Source of the DNA: Candidatus Bipolaricaulota bacterium
Lineage (GTDB): Bacteria; Bipolaricaulota; Bipolaricaulia; RBG-16-55-9; DRXL01
NCBI GenBank assembly: GCA_030550495.1
Contig: JAUQPG010000006.1
Span: 16,972 to 63,871 of the forward strand
DNA: 46,900 bases
Direction: 5' to 3'
The notes below the pieces were generated by a model. That model was not told where the DNA came from, made no database searches, and saw nothing but the letters and a program-made list of their open reading frames with translations. Of the stretch, positions 33,244 to 41,091 are shown piece by piece. The translations under genes and the position numbers were made by a program. Positions within the stretch are counted from its first letter, which is position 1; each line of letters begins with the position of its first letter.

Positions 33244-34323
33244 TCAAATCTTCTGAATGCTCTCGAAAGGCAGATCCACGCGCGTCTCGCGCCCAAAGAT
33301 CTTGACGACCACCGTAGCGATCTCGCGCTCCTTGTCGAGCTCGACAATCGCCCCGGTGAAGTCCGCAAACGGCCCTTCAATGATCTCCACAACCTCGCCG
33401 ATCTCGAGTTCGACCTCGATCTTGGGGCCAACAGCCTTGGGCGCCTCGAGCAGCCCCGCCCGGCGCTTGACGACTTTCATCTCCTCCTCGCTCAACGGCA
33501 GCGGGGGGTTGCCCACAAAGCGACATTTGATTCCTTCTGTCAACTGCATCACGTCCTGCCCCATATCCATATACGCGAAGATATACCCAGGGAAGAGCCG
33601 GCGCTTCTCGATATACTGCACCGTCACGACTCTTTTGTCTTTGTACTCCTTGATCTTCACCAGTCCCGAAGCCCTGGATTCGATCCTGTCTTCTTTCTCG
33701 ATCATATCCCCCTGCTTGAGTGTGACCCCTTCTTTCAGTCGGACAAGATACTTCTCTGGGACAAGTAGCGTCACGGTCTCTCCGGTGTCTAGTCTCTCTA
33801 ACTGTACTCGCTTGACGCGGTCGCGCTGGACGACAGTCGTCTTGACCCCAGGAGCACGAAAGTTCGGATCAGAATCAGTCGTCAACGGCACCCCTGGGGG
33901 AAGCTTCTCCCCAGTGCGGATATCGCGCCGGATGCGCTTCTCTAGGGGGATAAGAAATTCTTCTTCATTGCGATTGCTCATCTCGACGATAACTCGCTGG
34001 AGCGTCTCGATGCTTTTTACTTTCGCGTCGAAGCTCATATATTTGGCGGGCTTGACCGCGATGATCTCCCCCTTCTGAATGCGCTTATTGGGCTCGACCT
34101 TGAGCTCATATTCGTAGGGGACGCGATACTCTCCCGTGCGCCCCCGCCGCGCCTTCGAAGTGATAACCTCCTCGACAGGCGCTAAGAAGCGTACTTCTTT
34201 CCCGTTGAGCTCAAACGCCGCAACCTTCTTCTCTAGGCCAAGCTGGCGCACCCGCTGCTCTAAGAGCTCCGCGACCTTGAGCTCGCTGCCAGCATAGGTC
34301 TGAATCGCGTACCACCGCTTCAT
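33244..34323 (-). CDS. nusG: Transcription factor NusG with large insertion in the NGN domain
   Basis: Universal elongation factor that bridges the RNA polymerase clamp and, in many bacteria, couples to ribosomes or Rho. The NGN domain begins KRWYAIQTYAGSELKVAELL and resumes at RRLFPGYIFAYMDM (about 241). In between lies an insertion of about 175 residues (roughly 62-238), so the protein is 359 aa against about 180. It contains two stretches resembling barrel-sandwich hybrids (VPYEYELKVEPNKRIQKGE and LVPEKYLVRLKEGVTLKQGD). Thermotoga maritima NusG has a comparable insert (domain II). The C-terminal KOW domain (GPFADFTGAIVELDKERE) is normal. It follows secE by one base. Confidence 0.95.
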   Translation of the reverse strand: MKRWYAIQTYAGSELKVAELLEQRVRQLGLEKKVAAFELNGKEVRFLAPVEEVITSKARRGRTGEYRVPYEYELKVEPNKRIQKGEIIAVKPAKYMSFDAKVKSIETLQRVIVEMSNRNEEEFLIPLEKRIRRDIRTGEKLPPGVPLTTDSDPNFRAPGVKTTVVQRDRVKRVQLERLDTGETVTLLVPEKYLVRLKEGVTLKQGDMIEKEDRIESRASGLVKIKEYKDKRVVTVQYIEKRRLFPGYIFAYMDMGQDVMQLTEGIKCRFVGNPPLPLSEEEMKVVKRRAGLLEAPKAVGPKIEVELEIGEVVEIIEGPFADFTGAIVELDKEREIATVVVKIFGRETRVDLPFESIQKI

Positions 34324-34324
34324 A

Positions 34325-34513
34325 CTATTGCCCCAACAAGAACGCTATAAGCCTCTGAAAGATAAAATCCCATACCCACACATAGAGTGAAAGCGCCACA
34401 ATGATCAAGAGCACTAAAGCCGTCAGGCCGATGATCTCAGCACGACTTGGCCAAGTAATCCGTCGGAACTCTCCGCGCACCTCACGCAAGAACCCCACTA
34501 CCTTATCTCGCAT
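34325..34513 (-). CDS. secE: Preprotein translocase subunit SecE
   Basis: Small essential subunit that clamps SecY. 62 aa in the single-helix form: an amphipathic N-terminal helix with the conserved FLREVRGEFRRITWPSRAEI, then one membrane helix (TALVLLIIVALSLYVWVWDF). Located between tRNA-Trp and nusG, the standard place. A ribosome site GAGGAGAG is close before the ATG. Confidence 0.96.
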   Translation of the reverse strand: MRDKVVGFLREVRGEFRRITWPSRAEIIGLTALVLLIIVALSLYVWVWDFIFQRLIAFLLGQ

Positions 34514-34533
34514 GTTCTCTCCTCAGATTCTCA

Positions 34534-34606
34534 CAGGCCCGGGAGGACTCGAACCCCCAACCTGCCGATTTGGAGTCGGCTGCTCTACCACTTGAGCTAC
34601 GGGCCT
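34534..34606 (-). tRNA. trnW: tRNA-Trp (anticodon CCA)
   Basis: A 73-nt cloverleaf. The acceptor AGGCCCG pairs with CGGGCCT; the anticodon stem GCCGA/TCGGC encloses the loop CTCCAAA; the T-loop is TTCGAGT. The 3' CCA is not encoded. Its first two bases lie inside the rpmG stop codon, so processing must occur right at the end of the coding sequence. Location between rpmG and secE is a common bacterial arrangement. Confidence 0.95.
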
Positions 34607-34754
34607 ACACCTCTTTGTGCACGGTGTGCTTGCGACACCACTTACAGTACTTCTTCAGCTCCAGTTTGGTGCGGACGTTCTTGGGGTTCTTCGTCGTATG
34701 GTAGTTCCGATGACGACAGACCGTACAGGCCAGCGTCACATGCTCCTGGGGCAT
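34605..34754 (-). CDS. rpmG: 50S ribosomal protein L33
   Basis: A 49-residue protein. It has a zinc ribbon: Cys10 and Cys13 ([11 protein letters not shown]) pair with Cys37 and Cys40 ([10 protein letters not shown]). [16 protein letters not shown] is typical of L33. The four-cysteine (zinc-containing) form is kept. The ATG at 34754 is 17 bp after the tuf stop with a G-rich ribosome site. The TAG stop overlaps the tRNA-Trp 5' end by two bases. Confidence 0.95.
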   Translation of the reverse strand: MPQEHVTLACTVCRHRNYHTTKNPKNVRTKLELKKYCKWCRKHTVHKEV

Positions 34755-34771
34755 GATCGTGTGCGCCCCCC

Positions 34772-35980
<1,209 letters not shown>

Positions 35981-36000
35981 AGCTCCTCCTCCATTAATGA

Positions 36001-36065
36001 GTATTGCTGTGCCGGCGTGCCGAAGTGCTGCTGTCGGCTGCAGCACAGCAATACCGCAGCACTTC
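36001..36065 (-). promoter_or_regulatory. Interleaved inverted repeats in the tuf leader
   Basis: Two perfect inverted repeats interlock. Pair A is GAAGTGCTGC (36022-36031) with GCAGCACTTC (36056-36065). Pair B is GTATTGCTGTG (36001-36011) with CACAGCAATAC (36044-36054). In RNA order the arms run A-B-A-B, a pseudoknot or two-state topology. A third stem, 36025-36031 with 36040-36046, competes with both. The region ends about ten bases from the tuf ribosome site. Confidence 0.5.
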
Positions 36066-36074
36066 TGCACTCTC

Positions 36075-36149
36075 TGGAGCCCGCGACCGGAATCGAACCG
36101 GTGGCCTTTCCCTTACCAAGGGAACGCTCTACCCCTGAGCTACGCGGGC
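36075..36149 (-). tRNA. trnT: tRNA-Thr (anticodon GGT)
   Basis: Cloverleaf of 72 nt plus an encoded CCA. Acceptor GCCCGCG with CGCGGGC, anticodon stem TTCCC/GGGAA around the loop TTGGTAA, T-loop TTCGATT. It is the only tRNA of the four here whose CCA is in the DNA. It stands immediately before tuf, as thrT does before tufB in E. coli. Confidence 0.95.
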
Positions 36150-36196
36150 CGGGCAATACCTTCTCACCCTGGGAAGGTCCCGCCTGTGAATACGTT

Positions 36197-36225
36197 ATTA
36201 TAGAGCAAAGCACGGACTAACGCAA
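36197..36225 (-). promoter_or_regulatory. Internal promoter for tRNA-Thr(GGT)-tuf
   Basis: Minus strand: -35 TTGCGT (36220-36225), 17 bp, -10 TATAAT (36197-36202), located between tRNA-Tyr and tRNA-Thr(GGT). It would start transcripts near 36190, ahead of tRNA-Thr and tuf. Confidence 0.6.
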
Positions 36226-36229
36226 GCAG

Positions 36230-36313
36230 TGCAGGGGGAGGGATTTGAACCCCCGAAGGCACAAGGCCAACGGATTTACAGTCCGTCCCGTTTGACCGCT
36301 CCGGAACCCCTGC
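36230..36313 (-). tRNA. trnY: tRNA-Tyr (anticodon GTA)
   Basis: An 84-nt class II tRNA with a long variable arm. Acceptor GCAGGGG with CCCCTGC, anticodon stem ACGGA/TCCGT around CTGTAAA, T-loop TTCAAAT. CCA is not encoded. Confidence 0.95.
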
Positions 36314-36369
36314 AGACCCTACTATTTTACCCCAAAACGCCCAGACTTTCACCCAACAAGCCCGCGCAG

Positions 36370-36442
36370 AGCCGACGGCCGGAGTCGAACCGGCAACCCA
36401 CCGCTTACAAAGCGGTTGCTCTGCCGATTGAGCTACGTCGGC
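36370..36442 (-). tRNA. trnT: tRNA-Thr (anticodon TGT)
   Basis: A 73-nt cloverleaf. Acceptor GCCGACG with CGTCGGC, anticodon stem ACCGC/GCGGT around TTTGTAA, T-loop TTCGACT. CCA is not encoded. First transcribed gene of the operon. Confidence 0.95.
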
Positions 36443-36452
36443 ACTTGTTTTC

Positions 36453-36481
36453 ATTCTAGCGATTCTTCGCCGGCCTAGCAA
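36453..36481 (-). promoter_or_regulatory. Promoter of the tRNA-tuf operon
   Basis: Minus strand: -35 TTGCTA (36476-36481), 17 bp, -10 TAGAAT (36453-36458). Transcription would begin about 4 nt before tRNA-Thr(TGT). Confidence 0.6.
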
Positions 36482-36496
36482 GGAGGCGCGCCCATA

Positions 36497-36505
36497 TGCT
36501 ACTAT
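36497..36505 (+). promoter_or_regulatory. Extended -10 promoter, leaderless type, of the antiporter gene
   Basis: TGC then TACTAT (36500-36505) is an extended -10; no -35 is evident at the right distance. Seven bases separate it from the ATG at 36513 and no in-frame ribosome site exists. Confidence 0.45.
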
Positions 36506-36512
36506 AAGCCCT

Positions 36513-37661
36513 ATGGACTCTGGGTTTGCGGAGATCGCTCTCAAGGTTATTGTCATTCTCGGCGGCGCTAAGCTCTTAGCTGTGCTGTTAGATCGCATCG
36601 GCCAAAGCCCCGTCGTTGGGGAGCTGCTGCTAGGGATGACCTTGGGGCCGTATCTTGTGGGCTGGCTCGATCCGAAAAGCCCGATCTTGGCGTTTCTCGC
36701 TGAGATCGGGATCATTGTGCTCGCGTTCTATCTTGGGCTGATCGCCGATCTGGATCGACTTTTGCAAGCTCGCAAGCCCGCTATACGTGTTGCTCTTTTA
36801 GGAATGCTCTTGCCCTTGACACTAGGGGCACTCTACGCGCGTGTGCTCGGGCTGGGGTGGGAGACAGCGCTCTTTCTTGGGACAGCCCTGACGGCGACGA
36901 GCTTAGTCAAGAGCGGCCATCTCTTGTGGGAGACCAAGATCCTGCACACGATCACGGGGTCGGTCATCCTGGGCGCAGCGTTGCTCGACGATTTGATTGC
37001 TTTGTGGCTCCTTGCGGGATTCCACGCATGGCTGACCGCGCGCCCCTTCCAATGGGCGGAGTTCATCTTCGAGGGCGTGCTCTCTCTGATCCTGCTGGGG
37101 GTGAGCTTGGCGCTCAGTGTGCGTTGGGCGCCGCATCTCTTTCGCATTATAGAGCGCCTGGAGACGCGCGGCATGCTCATCGTCGCTGCGCTCGTCTTCT
37201 GTTTGGCTTTAGCCGTGCTTGCGGAGAGCTTAGGGCTTGCTGTGGTCGTGGGGGCGTTTGCCGCGGGCTTGATGCTCGAGTACGTCCCGCAAGAGCGTCA
37301 GATCACCCGCCAAGTCGAAACGTTAGTAGACTTATTCGTGCCCTTCTACTTTGTCAAGGCCGGAGCGTTGCTGAACCCGTTCGTGCTGGGCCAATGGGGT
37401 GTCCTCGTCAATTTGTTTATTTTATTTAGTATAGCTATCGTAGGGAAGCTGTTGAGCGGCTTGGGGGCTCAACCGGGGAACAGGCTCGCTGTAGGGGTGG
37501 GGATGATGCCGCGCGGGGAGGTGGGCTTGATCTTCGCGCTCTTTGGCTTGATCAATGGGATACTCACAGAAGAGCTCTACGCGATCTTAGTGACAGTTAT
37601 TATTCTCACGACGATAGCGACCCCCCTTATCTTACGCCCCCTTCTCAAGCGCGCGAGCTAA
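36513..37661 (+). CDS. Cation:proton antiporter (CPA2/Kef-type membrane domain)
   Basis: 382 aa, almost entirely hydrophobic, about 11-12 helices. VVGELLLGMTLGPYLVGWL near residue 35, a paired-helix region AFLAEIGIIVLAFYLGLIADLD, and VVVGAFAAGLMLEYVPQERQ are typical of the Na+/H+ exchanger superfamily, CPA2 branch. The GxxPRGEVGLI-like segment (GMMPRGEVGLIFALF) is characteristic. No C-terminal TrkA-N domain is attached, so it is the membrane part alone. Na+/H+ or K+/H+ exchange cannot be told apart. It overlaps the convergent nucleotidyltransferase by 4 bp. Confidence 0.87.
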   Translation: MDSGFAEIALKVIVILGGAKLLAVLLDRIGQSPVVGELLLGMTLGPYLVGWLDPKSPILAFLAEIGIIVLAFYLGLIADLDRLLQARKPAIRVALLGMLLPLTLGALYARVLGLGWETALFLGTALTATSLVKSGHLLWETKILHTITGSVILGAALLDDLIALWLLAGFHAWLTARPFQWAEFIFEGVLSLILLGVSLALSVRWAPHLFRIIERLETRGMLIVAALVFCLALAVLAESLGLAVVVGAFAAGLMLEYVPQERQITRQVETLVDLFVPFYFVKAGALLNPFVLGQWGVLVNLFILFSIAIVGKLLSGLGAQPGNRLAVGVGMMPRGEVGLIFALFGLINGILTEELYAILVTVIILTTIATPLILRPLLKRAS

Positions 37662-38923
37662 GAAGACTTTCTCGTGAGGATCATCTCGTGCGGCTGGGCG
37701 TAATAGCGCGTGTCAGCGTCAAGATTTTTACACACCAAGCTCCCAGGACCGATCTCGCAGCGTGGGCCGATCAGCACACCGGGCATGAGCATCGCACAGA
37801 TTCCAATATGCGTCTCGCGCCCCACGATAGCCCCTAATTTTTTCAGCCCGGTCTCGACGCGAGCCCCCTTCACCCACGGGCGTATGAAACCTCGATCGTT
37901 GCGGACGTTGGCCGTCACCGTGCCCGCGCCGATCTTTACAGCTTCGTCGAAGATCGAATCGCCAAAGTACCCCGAATGCGTCGAACACCCTTTTTGAAAG
38001 ATCGAGCGAGCAACTTCAGCATGAGCGCCGATCAGGGTGTGCGCCTCGAGATTCGAATACTCTCGCACGAGCGAGCCCGTGCCAATGACACAGTGATCCC
38101 CAATATAACAGGGCCCTTTGACGACGGCGTGCTCAAAAATCTTTACGTTCTCGCCGATCCAGACAGGACCTTCAATGATCGCGCTGGGGTGAATCTGTGC
38201 GCTGGGCGCGATCTTCGGCTTCGTGATATTTTGGCCCATCAATAGCTGAGCGAGCGGGAAGAGATCCCAGGGGTACTTGAGCGTTGGCGGCTCCTCTGAG
38301 ATTTTCAGTACGCGCACCGTGCCCTCGCGCATTAATAACTTTAGTGCGTCTTCAAACGCATAGGGGTGCTCCGGCACACGGCAATAGAGCTCAAAAAATC
38401 TCTTCGTGAGCAGATAGACCCCAACAAGGCGGGTGCGGCTTGGTTCACTCCCCGGCGCAGGCTTTTCGATGAGATCTAGAGCGCGGTCTTTTTCTAGCTT
38501 GACGATTCCGTACTCCTTCGGACGATCCGTCTCGCAGCCCACCAGCACGGCATCAGCTCCAGGTGCAAGGGCAAGCATCTTCGGGACGAGCTCATCGACG
38601 GTGACGTGCTGAGGGTTGACGACAAAAAAAGAATCTCTAAGTAGAGATTCTGCTCTGACGAGGGCATCGCCCATGCCGCGTGGCTCCGGCTGCTCAATAT
38701 AAGAGATCTTAACGCCCAAGCGCGCACCATCTCCAAGCTGAGATGCAATCACTCGAGTGGAAGCCTGAACGATCACCATCTCGGTGATACCCGCGCGCTT
38801 AAGAGCTTCAATCGTGTGCGCGATTATGGGATGACCTAAGAGTGCAAAGAGACTCTTATGCTTCCCTTCAGCCAGCGGCCAAAACCGCGACGACTCCCCC
38901 GCAGCTAAGATCACTGCTTGCAT
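37658..38923 (-). CDS. GlmU-like bifunctional sugar-1-phosphate nucleotidylyltransferase / left-handed beta-helix acyltransferase
   Basis: 421 aa. The N-terminal nucleotidyltransferase domain begins MQAVILAAGESSRFWPLAEG (variant of GxGxRxxP), with PRGMGDALV and EYGIVKLE. From about residue 235 there is a hexapeptide-repeat left-handed helix (IHPSAIIEGPVWIGENVKIF, CYIGDHCVIGTGSLV), ending PHEMILTRKSS. It makes an NDP-sugar, probably UDP-GlcNAc or a related hexosamine donor as in archaeal-type GlmU/Sacc-type enzymes; the acyltransferase reaction is uncertain. Ribosome site AAGGAGC. Divergent from the M1 peptidase. Confidence 0.8.
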   Translation of the reverse strand: MQAVILAAGESSRFWPLAEGKHKSLFALLGHPIIAHTIEALKRAGITEMVIVQASTRVIASQLGDGARLGVKISYIEQPEPRGMGDALVRAESLLRDSFFVVNPQHVTVDELVPKMLALAPGADAVLVGCETDRPKEYGIVKLEKDRALDLIEKPAPGSEPSRTRLVGVYLLTKRFFELYCRVPEHPYAFEDALKLLMREGTVRVLKISEEPPTLKYPWDLFPLAQLLMGQNITKPKIAPSAQIHPSAIIEGPVWIGENVKIFEHAVVKGPCYIGDHCVIGTGSLVREYSNLEAHTLIGAHAEVARSIFQKGCSTHSGYFGDSIFDEAVKIGAGTVTANVRNDRGFIRPWVKGARVETGLKKLGAIVGRETHIGICAMLMPGVLIGPRCEIGPGSLVCKNLDADTRYYAQPHEMILTRKSS

Positions 38924-38943
38924 CGCCGTGCTCCTTGGTCTTC

Positions 38944-38972
38944 AGTATAATACAAAATCAACACAGACCCAA
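38944..38972 (-). promoter_or_regulatory. Promoter of the GlmU-like gene
   Basis: Minus strand: -35 TTGGGT (38967-38972), 17 bp, -10 TATACT (38944-38949). A TATAAT on the other strand (38946-38951) overlaps it and could serve the M1 peptidase gene, though without a good -35. Confidence 0.5.
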
Positions 38973-38985
38973 AAAGGGGGCGTGT

Positions 38986-41076
38986 ATGCTCAAGCGAACT
39001 GTTGGTATCAGTGTCGGTTTCTGGTTTGTCGTAGTGTGGGCTTTCGTCTCTCTTGCTCTGCCCAACGAGATCGAGTACACGATCTTGGCCCAGCTCGACA
39101 CGGCCAAAAATATTATTGTTGGCACGGAGATAGTGCGCTTCACCAACCGCACCGGCACAGTGCTCTCTGAGCTCTACTTTCACGTCGTCCCGAACGCTTT
39201 TAAGCGTGGGGCAAACACCAAATATCAGCAAGAGCTGCAGCGCGCTGGTATTCCCCCGTCGGCGATCTATGCGTTCTCTGACGACGACGCGTTCATGGAG
39301 ATCAAGAGCGTGACTGCCAATGGCCAAGCGCTCGCGTTCTCTCTCGACGATACGCTCATGCGCGTCACGCTCAAAGAACCGTTAGCTGATGGGCAGACTT
39401 TAACTCTCCAGATCGAGTTCGTTAACGATCTGATGCAGCCCTCGCCCCAAGCGCAGTGGGCGGCGACGCTTGCCGTGCGCAGCGGCCACAGAAACAATAC
39501 GTATACGGTGACGCTCTGGTATCCCAAGGTCGTCGTCTACGACGCCGACGAGGGCTGGAATCTCGACAAATACAGCTTTCTCGGCGAGTTTTACGGAGAT
39601 TTTGCCAACTACGACGTCACGCTAGCTGTGCCAGCGAATTTCGTCGTCGGCTGCACGGGAGTCATTCTGACTGAAACTGTCCAGGGCACTCAGAAGATCG
39701 TCAAGATCAAAGCCGAAAGAGTTCATGACTTTGCCTGGGTCGCTGGGCCGTACTATCGCGTCGAAGAGACCAAGCTCTCCAACGGCGCGCTGCTGCGCGT
39801 GCTCTCGCTAGGGCTTTCTATGACGGCCGTCTCTGCTGACGCGATAGAATTTTTCAATGAGCGTTTCGGCCCCTATGCGTATCCCGTCGTGACCGTGGCG
39901 CAAGTGACCGTCGGCGGAGGGATGGAGTATCCGGGGATCGTGATGATCGCCGGAGGGTCTACAGTCGAGATCGTTCACGAGCTGGCTCACCAATGGTGGT
40001 ACGGCGCTGTAGGCAACGACGAGATGGACGAAGCCTGGCTCGACGAAGCGTTTGCGACCTTCTCGGAAGAGCTGTACGACATCGAGCGTCTGCAAGCACC
40101 AAGCTCGGCGCGCAGCTCGTATCGCTTTCGCGAGCCCGGGATTCCCGTCTTGACCCGCGCTGATCGGTTTCCGTCGCTGCGCAGCTACGTGCAAGCTGTC
40201 TACACCAAGGGCTCAGGGGTCTTGTGGATGCTGCGCTGGGTTCTGGGTGCTGAGGGCTTCAACCGTCTACTCAAAGAATACTACGCGCGCTTTCTCTATA
40301 AGAACGCGACGACGCAAGATTTTATCACTATCGCTGAAGAGATTTCTGGGCAGGAGCTTGACTGGTTCTTCGACATCTGGTTGCGCCGTGTAAAGACCCT
40401 AGATTTTTCGCTACCGGTGGGGACGTGGCGTCAGACTGAGAACGGCCAATTCGAGACAAAGCTCACGATCCTCCGCCAAGGAGAAGCCATCGCTCCTGTG
40501 AAAGTCGTGCTGTACTTGCGCGACGGCAGTGTCGTAGAACAACGCTGGGACGGCCAGCAGACGACAGCTGAGCTGACGTTCACGAGCACGAGCGCGCCGG
40601 TCCAAGCTGAGATCGACCCCGATCACGATGTGTTAGAAGAGAACCGTGCGAATAATACCTTGAGCTTTCCAGCCTATGGGGCTTTAGACTTTCTATTTGA
40701 CACGCCCATTCATTGTGGCTATGATCGCGAGGGAGCTATGCGCGGGGAGGACGCCGAGAGACTGGCCCGCGACTTCTTGCGCCAACACGGCTATGAGATC
40801 ATCGCAGAGCGCTATCGCTGGCGCGGCGGCGAGATAGATTTAATTGCCCGTGACGGAAATTTTTTAGTCTTTATCGAGGTCCGCTCGCGCTCGAAAGAAC
40901 TCTTTGGCCTGCCCGAAGAGACAATTAGCCCCAAAAAGCGCCAGAGAATCCTGCTCACAGCCCAACACTATCTTGCTCGCTATCCCGCCAATAATCTAGC
41001 TATTCGCTTTGACGTGGTGGCGCTCTCTGGAGGGCAATTGCGTCTCTATAAAGACGCATTTCGCGCTGATAACTAG
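38986..41076 (+). CDS. Secreted M1-family metallopeptidase read in frame into YraN (fused open frame)
   Basis: The start at the ATG at 38986 gives a signal peptide (MLKRTVGISVGFWFVVVWAF); the frame open to 38842 is not needed. Zinc site HELAH (H331, E332, H335) with third ligand E354 exactly 18 residues on, in AWLDEAF. GGGMEYPG replaces the GxMEN exopeptidase motif. The M1 portion covers about 580 residues with a C-terminal beta module. The frame then runs without a stop through about 20 linker residues into a complete YraN domain. The linker DNA holds a consensus promoter and ribosome site for yraN. One base fewer in the GGGG at about 40678-40681 would give a TAG stop. So this is either a true fusion or a one-base error. 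Confidence 0.75.
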   Translation: MLKRTVGISVGFWFVVVWAFVSLALPNEIEYTILAQLDTAKNIIVGTEIVRFTNRTGTVLSELYFHVVPNAFKRGANTKYQQELQRAGIPPSAIYAFSDDDAFMEIKSVTANGQALAFSLDDTLMRVTLKEPLADGQTLTLQIEFVNDLMQPSPQAQWAATLAVRSGHRNNTYTVTLWYPKVVVYDADEGWNLDKYSFLGEFYGDFANYDVTLAVPANFVVGCTGVILTETVQGTQKIVKIKAERVHDFAWVAGPYYRVEETKLSNGALLRVLSLGLSMTAVSADAIEFFNERFGPYAYPVVTVAQVTVGGGMEYPGIVMIAGGSTVEIVHELAHQWWYGAVGNDEMDEAWLDEAFATFSEELYDIERLQAPSSARSSYRFREPGIPVLTRADRFPSLRSYVQAVYTKGSGVLWMLRWVLGAEGFNRLLKEYYARFLYKNATTQDFITIAEEISGQELDWFFDIWLRRVKTLDFSLPVGTWRQTENGQFETKLTILRQGEAIAPVKVVLYLRDGSVVEQRWDGQQTTAELTFTSTSAPVQAEIDPDHDVLEENRANNTLSFPAYGALDFLFDTPIHCGYDREGAMRGEDAERLARDFLRQHGYEIIAERYRWRGGEIDLIARDGNFLVFIEVRSRSKELFGLPEETISPKKRQRILLTAQHYLARYPANNLAIRFDVVALSGGQLRLYKDAFRADN
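40697..40725 (+). promoter_or_regulatory. Consensus promoter inside the M1-YraN junction
   Basis: -35 TTGACA (40697-40702), 17 bp, -10 TATGAT (40720-40725). It ends 12 bases before the YraN ATG at 40738, which has the ribosome site GAGGGAG. The same bases are translated in the fused frame. Confidence 0.65.
40738..41076 (+). CDS. yraN: YraN / UPF0102 nuclease-fold protein (internal start)
   Basis: 112 aa from the ATG at 40738, the normal family length: MRGEDAERLARDFLRQHGYE, WRGGEIDLIARDGNFLVFIEV (the E-x-D and E-V-R core of a restriction-endonuclease-like fold), then ISPKKRQRILLTAQHYLA. Members are widely conserved, cytoplasmic, and of uncertain function, possibly in DNA repair or recombination. 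It is listed separately because it has its own promoter and ribosome site and because a cytosolic protein is unlikely to be exported as the tail of a secreted peptidase. Confidence 0.8.
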   Translation: MRGEDAERLARDFLRQHGYEIIAERYRWRGGEIDLIARDGNFLVFIEVRSRSKELFGLPEETISPKKRQRILLTAQHYLARYPANNLAIRFDVVALSGGQLRLYKDAFRADN

Positions 41077-41091
41077 GGAGGAGGTGTAGGT

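Noticed and set aside
35981-36070. 30-residue N-terminal extension of EF-Tu
   Set aside because: It would translate the leader repeats; EF-Tu conservation begins at [14 protein letters not shown], and a ribosome site directly precedes that ATG.
36480-36507. AAGGAGG followed at nine bases by ATG CTA CTA TAA, a three-codon frame before the antiporter
   Set aside because: The frame is out of phase with the antiporter and coincides with the promoter boxes of both strands; too short to be credible, though a leader mini-frame cannot be excluded.
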